21,024 nucleotides of DNA from Stagnihabitans sp038231775 (GCA_038231775.1 JBBRKS010000066.1:1-21024); one strand, 5' to 3'; shown: positions 6,693 to 14,011, counted from the first letter of the stretch. The notes: a model not told the origin generated them from the letters alone. A program made the numbers and translations.

Positions 6693-7607
6693 ATGCCCCT
6701 TACCATGAACCGCGAAGTTTTCATCACCTGCGCTGTCACCGGATCGGGCGGCACGCAGGACCGCAGCCCCCATGTGCCGCGCAGTCCCGAACAAATCGCC
6801 AAATCTGCCATCGACGCCGCCAAGGCGGGCGCAGCGATTGTGCATTGCCATGTGCGCGACCCTGAAACCGGCAAACCCAGCCGTGATGTCAAACTGTACC
6901 GCGAAGTCACCGAACGTATCCGCGACTCCGGCACCGATGTGGTCTTGAACCTGACCGCTGGCATGGGCGGTGACCTTTTGTTTGACGGCACCGAAAAGAT
7001 GAACGCGATGGGGCCGAAGTCTGACATGGCTGGCGCGACCGAGCGTGTTGCGCATGTGGTCGAATGCCGCCCCGAGATTTGCACGCTTGATTGCGGCACG
7101 ATGAACTTCAACGAGGCCGACTACGTGATGGTCAACACCCCCGGCCTGTTGCGCGACATGGCCAAGCGGATGACGGCGGCGGGCGTGCGGATTGAGATTG
7201 AGGCGTTTGACACCGGCCATCTGTGGCTGGCCAAGGAACTGGTGAAGGAAGGTGTGATCCCCTCGCCGACCCTTGTGCAACTTTGCATGGGGGTTCCGTG
7301 GGGCGCGCCCGATGACCTGAACACCTTCCTCGCCATGGTCAACAACGTGCCCGCCGATTGGATATGGAGTGCGTTTGCGATTGGCCGCAACGAAATGCCG
7401 TATGTCGCAGCCTCGGTCCTTGCGGGCGGCAATGTGCGGGTCGGGCTGGAGGATAACCTGTGGCTCGACAAGGGCGTACTGGCCACCAATGCGCAACTGG
7501 TCGAACGGGCAGTGACGATCATCAGCAATCTTGGGGCGCGGGTGATCACCCCGGCTGAGGTGCGTGCCAAGCTGAAGCTGGACAAGCGCGCGCCGTTGCC
7601 GAAGTGA
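6693..7607 (+). CDS. BKACE-family 3-dehydrocarnitine:acetyl-CoA cleavage enzyme
   Basis: A 304-residue cytosolic TIM-barrel enzyme of the beta-keto acid cleavage enzyme family (DUF849, Kce-like). It most likely converts 3-dehydrocarnitine plus acetyl-CoA into betainyl-CoA plus acetoacetate. Visible landmarks are ITCAVTGSGG at residues 11-20, the zinc-binding pair in VHCHVRDPETG (H51, H53), NLTAGMGG, CTLDCGTMNF, EIEAFDTGHL, PWGAPDDLNTF and GNVRVGLEDNLW with E253, the third metal ligand region. Family members differ in substrate; assignment to dehydrocarnitine rests on the fused carnitine dehydrogenase two genes on, a pairing known from rhizobia and pseudomonads. The stop overlaps the GTG start of the small membrane protein (GTGA at 7604-7607). 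The start is set by GGAG six bases upstream. Confidence 0.92.
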   Translation: MPLTMNREVFITCAVTGSGGTQDRSPHVPRSPEQIAKSAIDAAKAGAAIVHCHVRDPETGKPSRDVKLYREVTERIRDSGTDVVLNLTAGMGGDLLFDGTEKMNAMGPKSDMAGATERVAHVVECRPEICTLDCGTMNFNEADYVMVNTPGLLRDMAKRMTAAGVRIEIEAFDTGHLWLAKELVKEGVIPSPTLVQLCMGVPWGAPDDLNTFLAMVNNVPADWIWSAFAIGRNEMPYVAASVLAGGNVRVGLEDNLWLDKGVLATNAQLVERAVTIISNLGARVITPAEVRAKLKLDKRAPLPK

Positions 7608-7954
7608 CACCTACAGAGCAAGCCATCGGATTGCTGTTTCTGCTTGCCGTCATGGCCCTGCCGCGTTTGGCGAAAACGGGACGGGCGCTGGCGGTGATTG
7701 CGGCGGGTGGCGTGGTTGTTTTGCTGGCGCTGTGGTTTGGCTGGGTTGAACAGTTGCCACAGGGCTTGGGCAATGTGGGGCAGGCCATCGCGGTGGTCGC
7801 AACGGCTGCGGCTTTTGCGCTGGGGGTGTTCGTGCGGGCGCTGGTTCTGACGGGTCGCAAACGCGGTTGGCCCAAAGCGACCGACGCGGTTCTAAGCCTT
7901 GGCGCGGTGGCCTTGGCGGGCTTAAGTTTGATGGCAATTTTCGACATGCTCTGA
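7604..7954 (+). CDS. Small membrane protein of unknown function in the carnitine operon
   Basis: A 116-residue protein I do not recognise. It has four likely transmembrane helices at about residues 7-20, 28-48, 60-82 and 94-113, with positively charged loops (RLAKTGR after the first helix, RALVLTGRKRGWPK after the third). This suggests a compact inner-membrane protein with those loops in the cytoplasm. The GTG start at 7604 overlaps the stop of the cleavage enzyme, which implies translational coupling and supports it being real although no motif identifies it. Twenty-two bases separate it from the dehydrogenase gene. It is too small for a known carnitine carrier by itself; a partner or accessory role is a guess. 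Codon usage (G/C in the third position) agrees with its neighbours. Confidence 0.72.
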   Translation: MTPTEQAIGLLFLLAVMALPRLAKTGRALAVIAAGGVVVLLALWFGWVEQLPQGLGNVGQAIAVVATAAAFALGVFVRALVLTGRKRGWPKATDAVLSLGAVALAGLSLMAIFDML

Positions 7955-7976
7955 TGAGCATCGGACAAGGGAAAAG

Positions 7977-9437
7977 ATGATGACACGGAAAGCAGCAATC
8001 ATTGGCGGTGGCGTTATCGGCGGCGGTTGGGCGGCGCGGTTCTTGCTGAACGGCTGGGATGTCGGCGTGTTCGACCCCGATCCCGAGGCAGAGCGCAAGA
8101 TTGAAGCGGTCATGTTCAACGCCCGTTTGGCCTTGCCGGCGCTGTCCGATGTGCCGATGCCGCCTGAGGGCAAGCTGACCTTTCACGGCACGATTGGTGA
8201 GGCGGTTGAGGGCGCGGAATATGTGCAGGAAAGCGTTTCTGAACGGATTGACCTGAAGAAAAAGGTTTACGCCCAGTTGCAGCAGGCCAACCCGGGGGTG
8301 CTGATCGGCTCTTCTACTTCCGGCTTCAAGGCGTCGGATTTGCAGGACGGGGCGGTCAATCCAGCGCATATCATCGTGGCCCACCCGTTCAACCCGGTGT
8401 ATCTGCTGCCGCTGTCCGAGGTGTCAGGAAGCGCGAAAAACCCGCCCGAAGTGGTGGAAAAGACCGTCCAGATCATGAAGGACATCGGGATGTTCCCCTT
8501 GGTCCTGAAAAAGGAAATCGACGCCTTCATCGGCAACCGGTTCCTTGAGGCGGTCTGGCGTGAGGCGTTGTGGATGCTGGTGGACGGTGTCGCCACGACA
8601 TCGGAAATCGACGACGCCATCCGCATGGGCTTTGGCCTTCGTTGGGGCCAGATGGGCCTGTTTGAAACCTACCGCGTGGCGGGGGGCGAGGCCGGGATGC
8701 GCCACTTCATGGCGCAGTTCGGACCGGCGCTGAAATGGCCGTGGACCAAGCTGATGGACGTGCCAGAGTTCAATCAAGAGCTGGTTGACCTTGTCGCCAC
8801 CCAGTCTGACGCCCAATCCGGTGCTTACGGTATCCGCGAACTGGAACGCATCCGCGACCAGAACCTGGTCGGCTTCCTGCGCGCCCTTAAAGAGCGCAAC
8901 TGGGGCGCAGGTAAGGTTCTGCGCGCCCATGATGCACGCCGTGCTGCGACCTTCCATGACAGCGCCCCAAGCGGCGCGCCTTTGGAGATGGCGCAGATGC
9001 AGGTTCTGCCCGGCTGGATCGACTACAACGGCCACATGACCGAAAGCCGCTATCTGTTTGCCGCCTCGGAAACCGTCGACGCGTTTTTGCGGTTGATCGG
9101 CGCGGGCATGGACTACGTGGCGGGCGGGCATTCGTATTACACAGCCGAAAGCCATGTGATGCATCTGGACGAGGCAAAGCCGGGCGACCGTCTGACCGGC
9201 ACCCTGCAAGTGCTGGGCATGGACGACAAGCGCCTGCACATTTTCATCCGCATCCTGCGCGATGGTCAGCCGGTCGCGACCATCGAACAGATGTGCCTGC
9301 ATGTTGACATGAAAGCCGGCAAGACCTGTGCGGCGGCACCGGAAATCCTTGCCACCCTGCGCCCGATTGCCCAAGCGCATGAAGCCCTGCCCAAGCCCGA
9401 AAGCTCGGGCCGGTTTGTTGGCCAACGGAAAGCATAG
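7977..9437 (+). CDS. lcdH: L-carnitine 3-dehydrogenase fused to betainyl-CoA thioesterase
   Basis: A 486-residue two-domain cytosolic enzyme. Residues 1-190 form the NAD-binding Rossmann domain of the 3-hydroxyacyl-CoA dehydrogenase family, with IIGGGVIGGG at 8-17, acidic FDPDP at 32-36 favouring NAD, SSTSGF at 112-117 and catalytic histidine 136 in AHPFNPVYLLPL. Residues 190-320 are the helical C-terminal dimer domain. From about residue 335 a separate hot-dog thioesterase domain follows, with WIDYNGHMTESRYL at 347-360, the aspartate and NGHM motif of 4-hydroxybenzoyl-CoA thioesterase-like proteins. The N-terminal part oxidises carnitine to 3-dehydrocarnitine; the C-terminal part would hydrolyse betainyl-CoA made by the BKACE enzyme to glycine betaine. 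Such fusions are described in rhizobia; pseudomonads have separate genes. An A/G-rich site AAGGGAAAAG precedes the tandem ATGATG start. Confidence 0.93.
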   Translation: MMTRKAAIIGGGVIGGGWAARFLLNGWDVGVFDPDPEAERKIEAVMFNARLALPALSDVPMPPEGKLTFHGTIGEAVEGAEYVQESVSERIDLKKKVYAQLQQANPGVLIGSSTSGFKASDLQDGAVNPAHIIVAHPFNPVYLLPLSEVSGSAKNPPEVVEKTVQIMKDIGMFPLVLKKEIDAFIGNRFLEAVWREALWMLVDGVATTSEIDDAIRMGFGLRWGQMGLFETYRVAGGEAGMRHFMAQFGPALKWPWTKLMDVPEFNQELVDLVATQSDAQSGAYGIRELERIRDQNLVGFLRALKERNWGAGKVLRAHDARRAATFHDSAPSGAPLEMAQMQVLPGWIDYNGHMTESRYLFAASETVDAFLRLIGAGMDYVAGGHSYYTAESHVMHLDEAKPGDRLTGTLQVLGMDDKRLHIFIRILRDGQPVATIEQMCLHVDMKAGKTCAAAPEILATLRPIAQAHEALPKPESSGRFVGQRKA

Positions 9438-9440
9438 ATC

Positions 9441-10604
9441 ATGGATTTCGGCCTGAACGAAGAACAGCGGATGATTGTCGATGCCACGCGGGCGTTCGTT
9501 GAAAAAGAGCTTTACCCGCATGAGGCGGCGGTGGAACGCGCCAACCACCTGCCATTGGAACTGATCCGCGAAATCCAGAAAAAAGCTATGGCTGCGGGAC
9601 TTTATGCGGCCAATATGCCGACAGAGGTGGGTGGCGCGGGTCTGGATACGCTGTCCTGGCTGCTGTATGAAAAGGAACTGGGACGGGCCAATTATGCCCT
9701 GCACTGGACCTGCGTTGCGCGCCCGTCAAACATCCTGCTGGCCGGGAATGCCGAACAGCGCGAGCAATACCTGATGCCGTGTATTCGCGGCGAAACCTGG
9801 GATTGCCTTGCGATGACCGAACCCGGCGCGGGCTCTGACCTGCGCGGCATGAAGGCGAACGCCCGGCAGGACGGTGATGATTGGGTGCTGAACGGCACCA
9901 AGCATTTCATCAGCCACGCCGATCTGGCCGGGTTTGCCATCGTGTTCGTGGCGACGGGTGAGGAAGAAACCTCACGTGGTCCGAAAAAGCGGATCACAGC
10001 GTTCTTTGTCGACAAGGGCACCAAGGGTTTCACGGTGCGCGACGGCTACCGCAACGTCTCACATCGCGGTTACACCAACGCCGTGCTGGAATTCGACGAC
10101 TGCCGCCTGAACAAGCGCCAGATTTTGGGTGAAGTTCACAAGGGGTTCGAAGTCGCGAATTCATGGCTGGGTGCGACCCGTTTGCAAGTCGCGTCAACCT
10201 GCCTTGGCCGGGCCGAACGCGCGCTGGGCCACGCGTTGAGCTATGCCGCCGAGCGTAAGCAGTTCGGCCAGCAGATCGGCAAATTCCAAGGGATCAGCTT
10301 CAAGCTGGCCGACATGGCGATGGAGCTTAAGGCAGCAGAACTGCTGACGCGTGAGGCCGCGTGGAAATACGATCAGGGTTCGGTGACAGAGGCTGACATG
10401 TCGATGGCCAAACTGAAAGCCACCGAAGTGCTGGCGATGATTGCGGATGAGGCGATCCAGATCCACGGCGGCATGGGCCTGATGGAGGAACTGCCTCTGG
10501 AACGCATCTGGCGCGATGCGCGGGTGGAGCGGATCTGGGAAGGCACCTCGGAAATCCAGCGCCACATCATCAGCCGCGAACTTCTGCGGCCGCTGGGGGC
10601 TTGA
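9441..10604 (+). CDS. Acyl-CoA dehydrogenase, probable gamma-butyrobetainyl-CoA dehydrogenase
   Basis: A 387-residue FAD flavoenzyme of the acyl-CoA dehydrogenase family, full length. Landmarks are the N-terminal MDFGLNEEQRMIVD, the FAD/substrate segment CLAMTEPGAGSDL at about 115-127, NGTKHFISHADLAG, RKQFGQQIGKFQ (FAD-binding at the dimer contact), QIHGGMG and ERIWEGTSEIQRH, in which E367 is at the place of the catalytic base of medium-chain dehydrogenases. Sitting between the carnitine dehydrogenase gene (three bases upstream) and a CaiD-like hydratase, it most plausibly oxidises gamma-butyrobetainyl-CoA to crotonobetainyl-CoA, the reverse of CaiA in E. coli. Substrate is inferred; the sequence alone gives only the family. 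A GC hairpin repeat begins 10 bases after the stop. Confidence 0.9.
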   Translation: MDFGLNEEQRMIVDATRAFVEKELYPHEAAVERANHLPLELIREIQKKAMAAGLYAANMPTEVGGAGLDTLSWLLYEKELGRANYALHWTCVARPSNILLAGNAEQREQYLMPCIRGETWDCLAMTEPGAGSDLRGMKANARQDGDDWVLNGTKHFISHADLAGFAIVFVATGEEETSRGPKKRITAFFVDKGTKGFTVRDGYRNVSHRGYTNAVLEFDDCRLNKRQILGEVHKGFEVANSWLGATRLQVASTCLGRAERALGHALSYAAERKQFGQQIGKFQGISFKLADMAMELKAAELLTREAAWKYDQGSVTEADMSMAKLKATEVLAMIADEAIQIHGGMGLMEELPLERIWRDARVERIWEGTSEIQRHIISRELLRPLGA

Positions 10605-10614
10605 CCTGACACAA

Positions 10615-10661
10615 CGGGGGCCAGCCCCCGCACCCCCGGGATATTTATGGACCAATGAAAT
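10615..10661 (+). repeat. Hairpin-plus-tail repeat, left arm
   Basis: A 6-bp hairpin CGGGGG-CCAG-CCCCCG (10615-10630) is followed by CACCCCCGGGATATTTATGG and ACCAATGAAAT. The tail recurs in inverted orientation at 10777-10807, which makes this the left arm of an inverted-repeat pair. It lies just after the acyl-CoA dehydrogenase stop. Confidence 0.75.
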
Positions 10662-10775
10662 GCACGAAGTGTTAACCTATTGCGATCACCCTGAGTGCAC
10701 CGAACAGGGGGGGACCCCGATGACGGTGACCGGTGAAGATTCCCTGCCTCGTTGGCACGGGGCAGGGCGTTTTTC
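10662..10775 (+). ncRNA. Candidate small RNA or structured leader ending in a terminator
   Basis: The bases between the two repeat arms contain nested complementary segments. CACC at 10687-10690 can pair with GGTG at 10732-10735, CACCG at 10698-10702 with CGGTG at 10724-10728, and an inner GGGG run with CCCC at 10715-10718. The intrinsic terminator at 10742-10774 follows directly. No convincing protein is encoded. It could be an independent small RNA, a 3'-end RNA of the upstream operon, or an attenuator ahead of the synthetase gene. I see no clear promoter. Confidence 0.35.
10742..10774 (+). terminator. Strong intrinsic terminator
   Basis: CCCTGCCTCGT (10742-10752) and ACGGGGCAGGG (10757-10767) form an 11-bp stem with one T-G wobble and a TGGC loop, followed by CGTTTTTC. 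This is a textbook plus-strand Rho-independent terminator, placed 138 bases after one gene and 82 before the next. Confidence 0.8.
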
Positions 10776-10776
10776 G

Positions 10777-10829
10777 ATTTCATCGGTCCAAAAATATCCC
10801 ACGGGGGTCCGGGGGTGTGAAACCCCCGG
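10777..10829 (-). repeat. Hairpin-plus-tail repeat, right arm
   Basis: Read on the minus strand this is a perfect 8-bp hairpin (stem CCGGGGGT/ACCCCCGG at 10809-10829), then ACCCCCGTGGGATATTTTTG and GACCGATGAAAT. It is the inverted counterpart of the left arm at 10615-10661, with four or five differences in the tail. Confidence 0.75.
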
Positions 10830-10845
10830 CTTGGTTAGCGGGCGC

Positions 10846-10850
10846 GGAGG
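10846..10850 (+). promoter_or_regulatory. Ribosome binding site of the acyl-CoA synthetase gene
   Basis: GGAGG six bases before the ATG at 10857 is the strongest Shine-Dalgarno in the window and fixes this start. It excludes longer upstream readings through the repeat element. Confidence 0.75.
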
Positions 10851-10856
10851 TCGGGT

Positions 10857-12845
10857 ATGACGCGCCTTGACCGTCTGATGCGCCCGAAATCCATCGCTGT
10901 TCTGGGCGCAGGCTGGGCGCTGAACGTCATCGAACAATGCCACAAGATGGGATTTTCCGGGCAAGTCTGGCCGGTTCATCCGACCAAGGCAACGATTGGC
11001 GGGTTGCGGGCCTATGCCTCCCTCGCCGACTTGCCGGGTGTGCCGGATGCCACCTTCATCGGGGTCAACCGGTTTGCGACCATCGACGTTGTGGCCGAAT
11101 TGGCCGCCATGGGGGCGGGGGGGGCGATCTGTTTCGCCTCTGGCTGGACTGAGGCGGGTGAGCCAGAGTTGCAGGCCAAACTGGCCGCAGCCGCAGGAGA
11201 CATGCCGATTCTCGGGCCGAATTGCTACGGTGTCATCAACTATCTGGACGGGGCGCTGCTGTGGCCGGATCAGCATGGCGGCGTGCCTGTGGCCAGGGGG
11301 GTGGCGCTGGTCAGCCAATCCTCAAACATCGTCATCAATATGGGAATGCAAAAGCGCGCTTTGCCGGTGGCTTATGTGGCGTGTCTGGGCAATGCCGCCG
11401 TTGTGGGGCTTGCCGAACTGGCGGGCGCGGTGCTGGACGATCCGCGGGTGACAGCGCTTGGCATGTATGTCGAAGGGATCGACGATGCCGCAGCCTTTGC
11501 CGAACTGGCCCAAAAGGCGCGGGCGATGGGCAAGGGGATTGTTGTCATCAAGTCCGGCAAGACCGAGCTTAGCCGGACCGCCGCCGCCTCGCATACCGCG
11601 TCTCTGGCCGGAGGGGGGGCGGCCTCCAGTGCGTTTCTGCGTCAGATTGGGGTGGCAGAGGTGAACACCCCGTCCGAACTGATCGAGACGCTGAAGATTT
11701 TACATGTCCACGGGCTTGGCTTGGGGCGGCGCATCTGCTCGTTGTCGTGTTCGGGGGGCGAGGCCGGGATGGTTGCGGATTTGGCGGCACCCTTCGGGAT
11801 TGACTTCCCGCCGGTGCCGGACCTGACGCGGGCGCGGCTGTTTGAGGTGCTGGGGTCAATCCCGACCATTTCGAACCCGTTGGATTATCATACCTTCATC
11901 TGGGGCGACGGGCCGAAAACCACGGAAGTTTTTACCGCGATGCTAGAGGCTTATGACGCGGGCCTGTATATCATCGACACGCCAAGGTCGGACCGCTGCG
12001 ATCCTTCGGGCTATCAGCCCGCACTGGATGCTATTGCTGCGGCGCAAAAGACCACCGGCAAGCCGGCCTTCCCGGTCGCCTCGATGGCTGAGAACTTTGA
12101 TGAGGGCTTTGCCGGGCACCTGATGGATCAGGGCGTTTGCGTGTTGCTGGGGCTTGAGACTGCCCTTGCCGCGATCAAGGCGGCGCAGGTTCCGGCGGGG
12201 GTCGCCGGGTGGCGGCCTTTGGCTGCGATGCCGCCGCGCCAGACGGTGGTGTTGAGCGAGGCTGAGGGTAAGGCGTTGCTGGCCAAGGCCGGGGTTGCCG
12301 TGCCCAAGTCGGTGACCGGGACCTTGGCCGAAGTGGCTGTCGCGGCGGCGGGGTTAACTCCGCCCTACGCGCTGAAAGGTCTGGGCTTTGTCCACAAGAC
12401 GGAGGCTGGTGCGGTGCGGTTGGGTCTGACCTCGCTAGAGGGGCAGTCCGAGATGGCGGGGGCCACAGGCTATCTGGTCGAGGAGATGGTGACCGGCGCT
12501 GTGGCCGAAATTCTGGTCGGGCTGCGGCGCGACCCGATCTATGGGGTTTCGCTGACGCTTGGGATGGGCGGTGTTGCCGCCGAGGTTCTGGCCGACACGG
12601 TGACCCTGATCCTGCCAGTCTCGGAAACCCAGGTTCTGGCTGAACTGCGTAAGCTGCGGCTGTGGCCCTTGCTGGACGGCTTCCGGGGCCGAAAGAAGGC
12701 CGATCTGGCGGCGCTGGCGGCTTTGGCTGTGCGGTTGGGCGACATGATGGCCGCCGACACCAGCCTTGAGGAAATAGAAATCAACCCCGTTCTGGTGCGC
12801 GACGTCGGTGCCGTGGCGGTGGATGCGTTGATCAGGAGAGTTTGA
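10857..12845 (+). CDS. NDP-forming acyl-CoA synthetase (acetate-CoA ligase family)
   Basis: A 662-residue single-chain ADP-forming acyl-CoA synthetase. Domain order is a CoA-binding Rossmann domain (about 8-135, with SIAVLGAGWALN and GPNCYGVIN), succinyl-CoA-ligase-like domains (about 145-440) with the phosphorylated histidine H246 in ASHTASLAGG and SGGEAGM at 300-306, and a C-terminal ATP-grasp domain (about 455-660) with PYALKGLGFVHKTE, VEEMV and EIEINPVLV. The reaction is acid + ATP + CoA to acyl-CoA + ADP + phosphate and is reversible. In this operon the likely acid is gamma-butyrobetaine and/or carnitine, doing the job of CaiC/CaiB of E. coli; that is inference. The start is fixed by GGAGG six bases upstream. 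The next gene begins one base after the stop. A terminator-bearing element precedes it. Confidence 0.9.
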   Translation: MTRLDRLMRPKSIAVLGAGWALNVIEQCHKMGFSGQVWPVHPTKATIGGLRAYASLADLPGVPDATFIGVNRFATIDVVAELAAMGAGGAICFASGWTEAGEPELQAKLAAAAGDMPILGPNCYGVINYLDGALLWPDQHGGVPVARGVALVSQSSNIVINMGMQKRALPVAYVACLGNAAVVGLAELAGAVLDDPRVTALGMYVEGIDDAAAFAELAQKARAMGKGIVVIKSGKTELSRTAAASHTASLAGGGAASSAFLRQIGVAEVNTPSELIETLKILHVHGLGLGRRICSLSCSGGEAGMVADLAAPFGIDFPPVPDLTRARLFEVLGSIPTISNPLDYHTFIWGDGPKTTEVFTAMLEAYDAGLYIIDTPRSDRCDPSGYQPALDAIAAAQKTTGKPAFPVASMAENFDEGFAGHLMDQGVCVLLGLETALAAIKAAQVPAGVAGWRPLAAMPPRQTVVLSEAEGKALLAKAGVAVPKSVTGTLAEVAVAAAGLTPPYALKGLGFVHKTEAGAVRLGLTSLEGQSEMAGATGYLVEEMVTGAVAEILVGLRRDPIYGVSLTLGMGGVAAEVLADTVTLILPVSETQVLAELRKLRLWPLLDGFRGRKKADLAALAALAVRLGDMMAADTSLEEIEINPVLVRDVGAVAVDALIRRV

Positions 12846-12846
12846 G

Positions 12847-13641
12847 ATGGACATGACAAGCGAAGGCCCGGTCAAAACCCGGCGTGACGGCGCTATCCTT
12901 GAGGTCACACTTGACCGGCCCAAGGCCAACTCGATTGATCTGGTGACCAGCCGTATCATGGGGCAGACCTTCCGGGCGTTCCGCGATGATGACAGCCTGC
13001 GGGTCTGTATCCTGCGGGCTGCCGGGGAGAAATTCTTCTGCCCCGGTTGGGATTTGAAAGCCGCTGCTGGCGGCGATGCGGTGGACGGAGACTACGGCGT
13101 CGGCGGGTTCGGCGGGCTGCAGGAATTGCCCAACCTGAACAAGCCGGTGATCGCCGCAGTGAACGGTATTTGCTGCGGCGGCGGGCTGGAACTGGCTTTG
13201 TCGTGCGACTTGATCCTGTGTTCGGATACCGCGACTTTTGCCTTGCCGGAAATCCGGTCGGGCACGGTGGCCGATGCCGCCAGCATCAAGCTGCCCAAAC
13301 GGATTCCCTATCATGTCGCGATGGATTTGCTGCTGACCGGCCGCTGGTTTGATGCGGAAGAGGCGCTGCGCTGGGGGATCGTGAAAGAGATTTGTTCTCC
13401 GGCGGAGTTGCTGGGCAAAGCCTGGGATCTGGCGCGGCTGTTGGAATCCGGGCCTCCTTTGGTCTACGCCGCAATCAAGGAAGTGGTGCGCGAGGCCGAG
13501 GCTTTGCGGTTTCAGGACGCGTTGAACCGGGTGACGAAACGTCAGCTTGTGACGGTGGACCGGCTATATTCGAGCGAGGATCAGTTGGAGGGGGCAAAGG
13601 CATTTGCTGAAAAGCGCGATCCGGTCTGGAAGGGGAAGTGA
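12847..13641 (+). CDS. caiD: Crotonobetainyl-CoA hydratase / carnitinyl-CoA dehydratase (CaiD-like)
   Basis: A 264-residue crotonase-fold enzyme. It resembles E. coli CaiD as I remember it almost throughout: ILEVTLDRPKANSID, AGEKFFCPGWDLKAAAGG, GGFGGLQEL, NKPVIAAVNG, LTGRWFDAEEALRWGIV and the C-terminus AFAEKRDPVWKGK. Both catalytic glutamates are kept, E115 in GGGLELAL and E135 in FALPEIRSG, twenty residues apart as in crotonases. The oxyanion-hole segments are at 64-73 and 107-113. It hydrates crotonobetainyl-CoA to L-carnitinyl-CoA (or the reverse). AGGAG at 12834-12838 lies eight bases before the ATG at 12847; an ATG two codons in is possible. It is the last gene of the plus-strand run. 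The close match to CaiD is the best sequence evidence that the operon handles C4 betaines. Confidence 0.93.
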   Translation: MDMTSEGPVKTRRDGAILEVTLDRPKANSIDLVTSRIMGQTFRAFRDDDSLRVCILRAAGEKFFCPGWDLKAAAGGDAVDGDYGVGGFGGLQELPNLNKPVIAAVNGICCGGGLELALSCDLILCSDTATFALPEIRSGTVADAASIKLPKRIPYHVAMDLLLTGRWFDAEEALRWGIVKEICSPAELLGKAWDLARLLESGPPLVYAAIKEVVREAEALRFQDALNRVTKRQLVTVDRLYSSEDQLEGAKAFAEKRDPVWKGK

Positions 13642-13746
13642 GTGTGATATCCGGGGGGTAACACACGTGTTATGTGGATTAAGTGGTTGATATTGTAAGA
13701 TAACGCAAAAATTCTTTACCTTTTGTTTACCGTTGTATGGCGAAGA

Positions 13747-13789
13747 GTCGGGGTCTCCCCCGACCTACCAGCAACACTGGCGTGCTGGT
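13747..13789 (+). other. Two tandem perfect hairpins, possible non-coding RNA
   Basis: GTCGGGG-TCTC-CCCCGAC (13747-13764) is a 7-bp stem with a 4-base loop. ACCAGCA at 13767-13773 and TGCTGGT at 13783-13789 form a second 7-bp stem with a 9-base loop. They follow an AT-rich, promoter-like block, and no plus-strand gene lies downstream, so a small RNA is possible. No T-run follows either hairpin. Confidence 0.35.
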
Positions 13790-14011
13790 GACGTAAAATG
13801 CGAGAAGCAGGGCAGGGCTTGGTTTGATTAGAAAAACCGCAAATTGAGACTGTCACCGGGTTAACTCACGCGCCCGCGACCCGAAAGGCGAAGCTCCTGT
13901 GGAGTCTTGCCTGCGACGATTGGCTGAAAGCGCAAGCCGGAGGCCAAGGGGTGTTGGGCCGCAAGCCGGCGCGTCGGACATCGGGGAGCGTCTGACTGGG
14001 CGGGTGCGGCC

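Noticed and set aside
6597..7610. Minus-strand open frame of 337 codons across the BKACE gene
   Set aside because: Antisense shadow with no recognisable domain; the plus-strand gene is certain.
8424..9704. Long minus-strand open frame (426 codons) opposite the carnitine dehydrogenase gene
   Set aside because: It is the antisense shadow of a well-identified gene in GC-rich DNA; no motif, no ribosome site, and histidine/glutamine/arginine-rich content.
10516..10860. Plus-strand open frame reading through the repeat element between the dehydrogenase and synthetase genes
   Set aside because: It runs through hairpins and a terminator, has no ribosome site, and its peptide resembles no protein; non-coding structure explains the sequence better.
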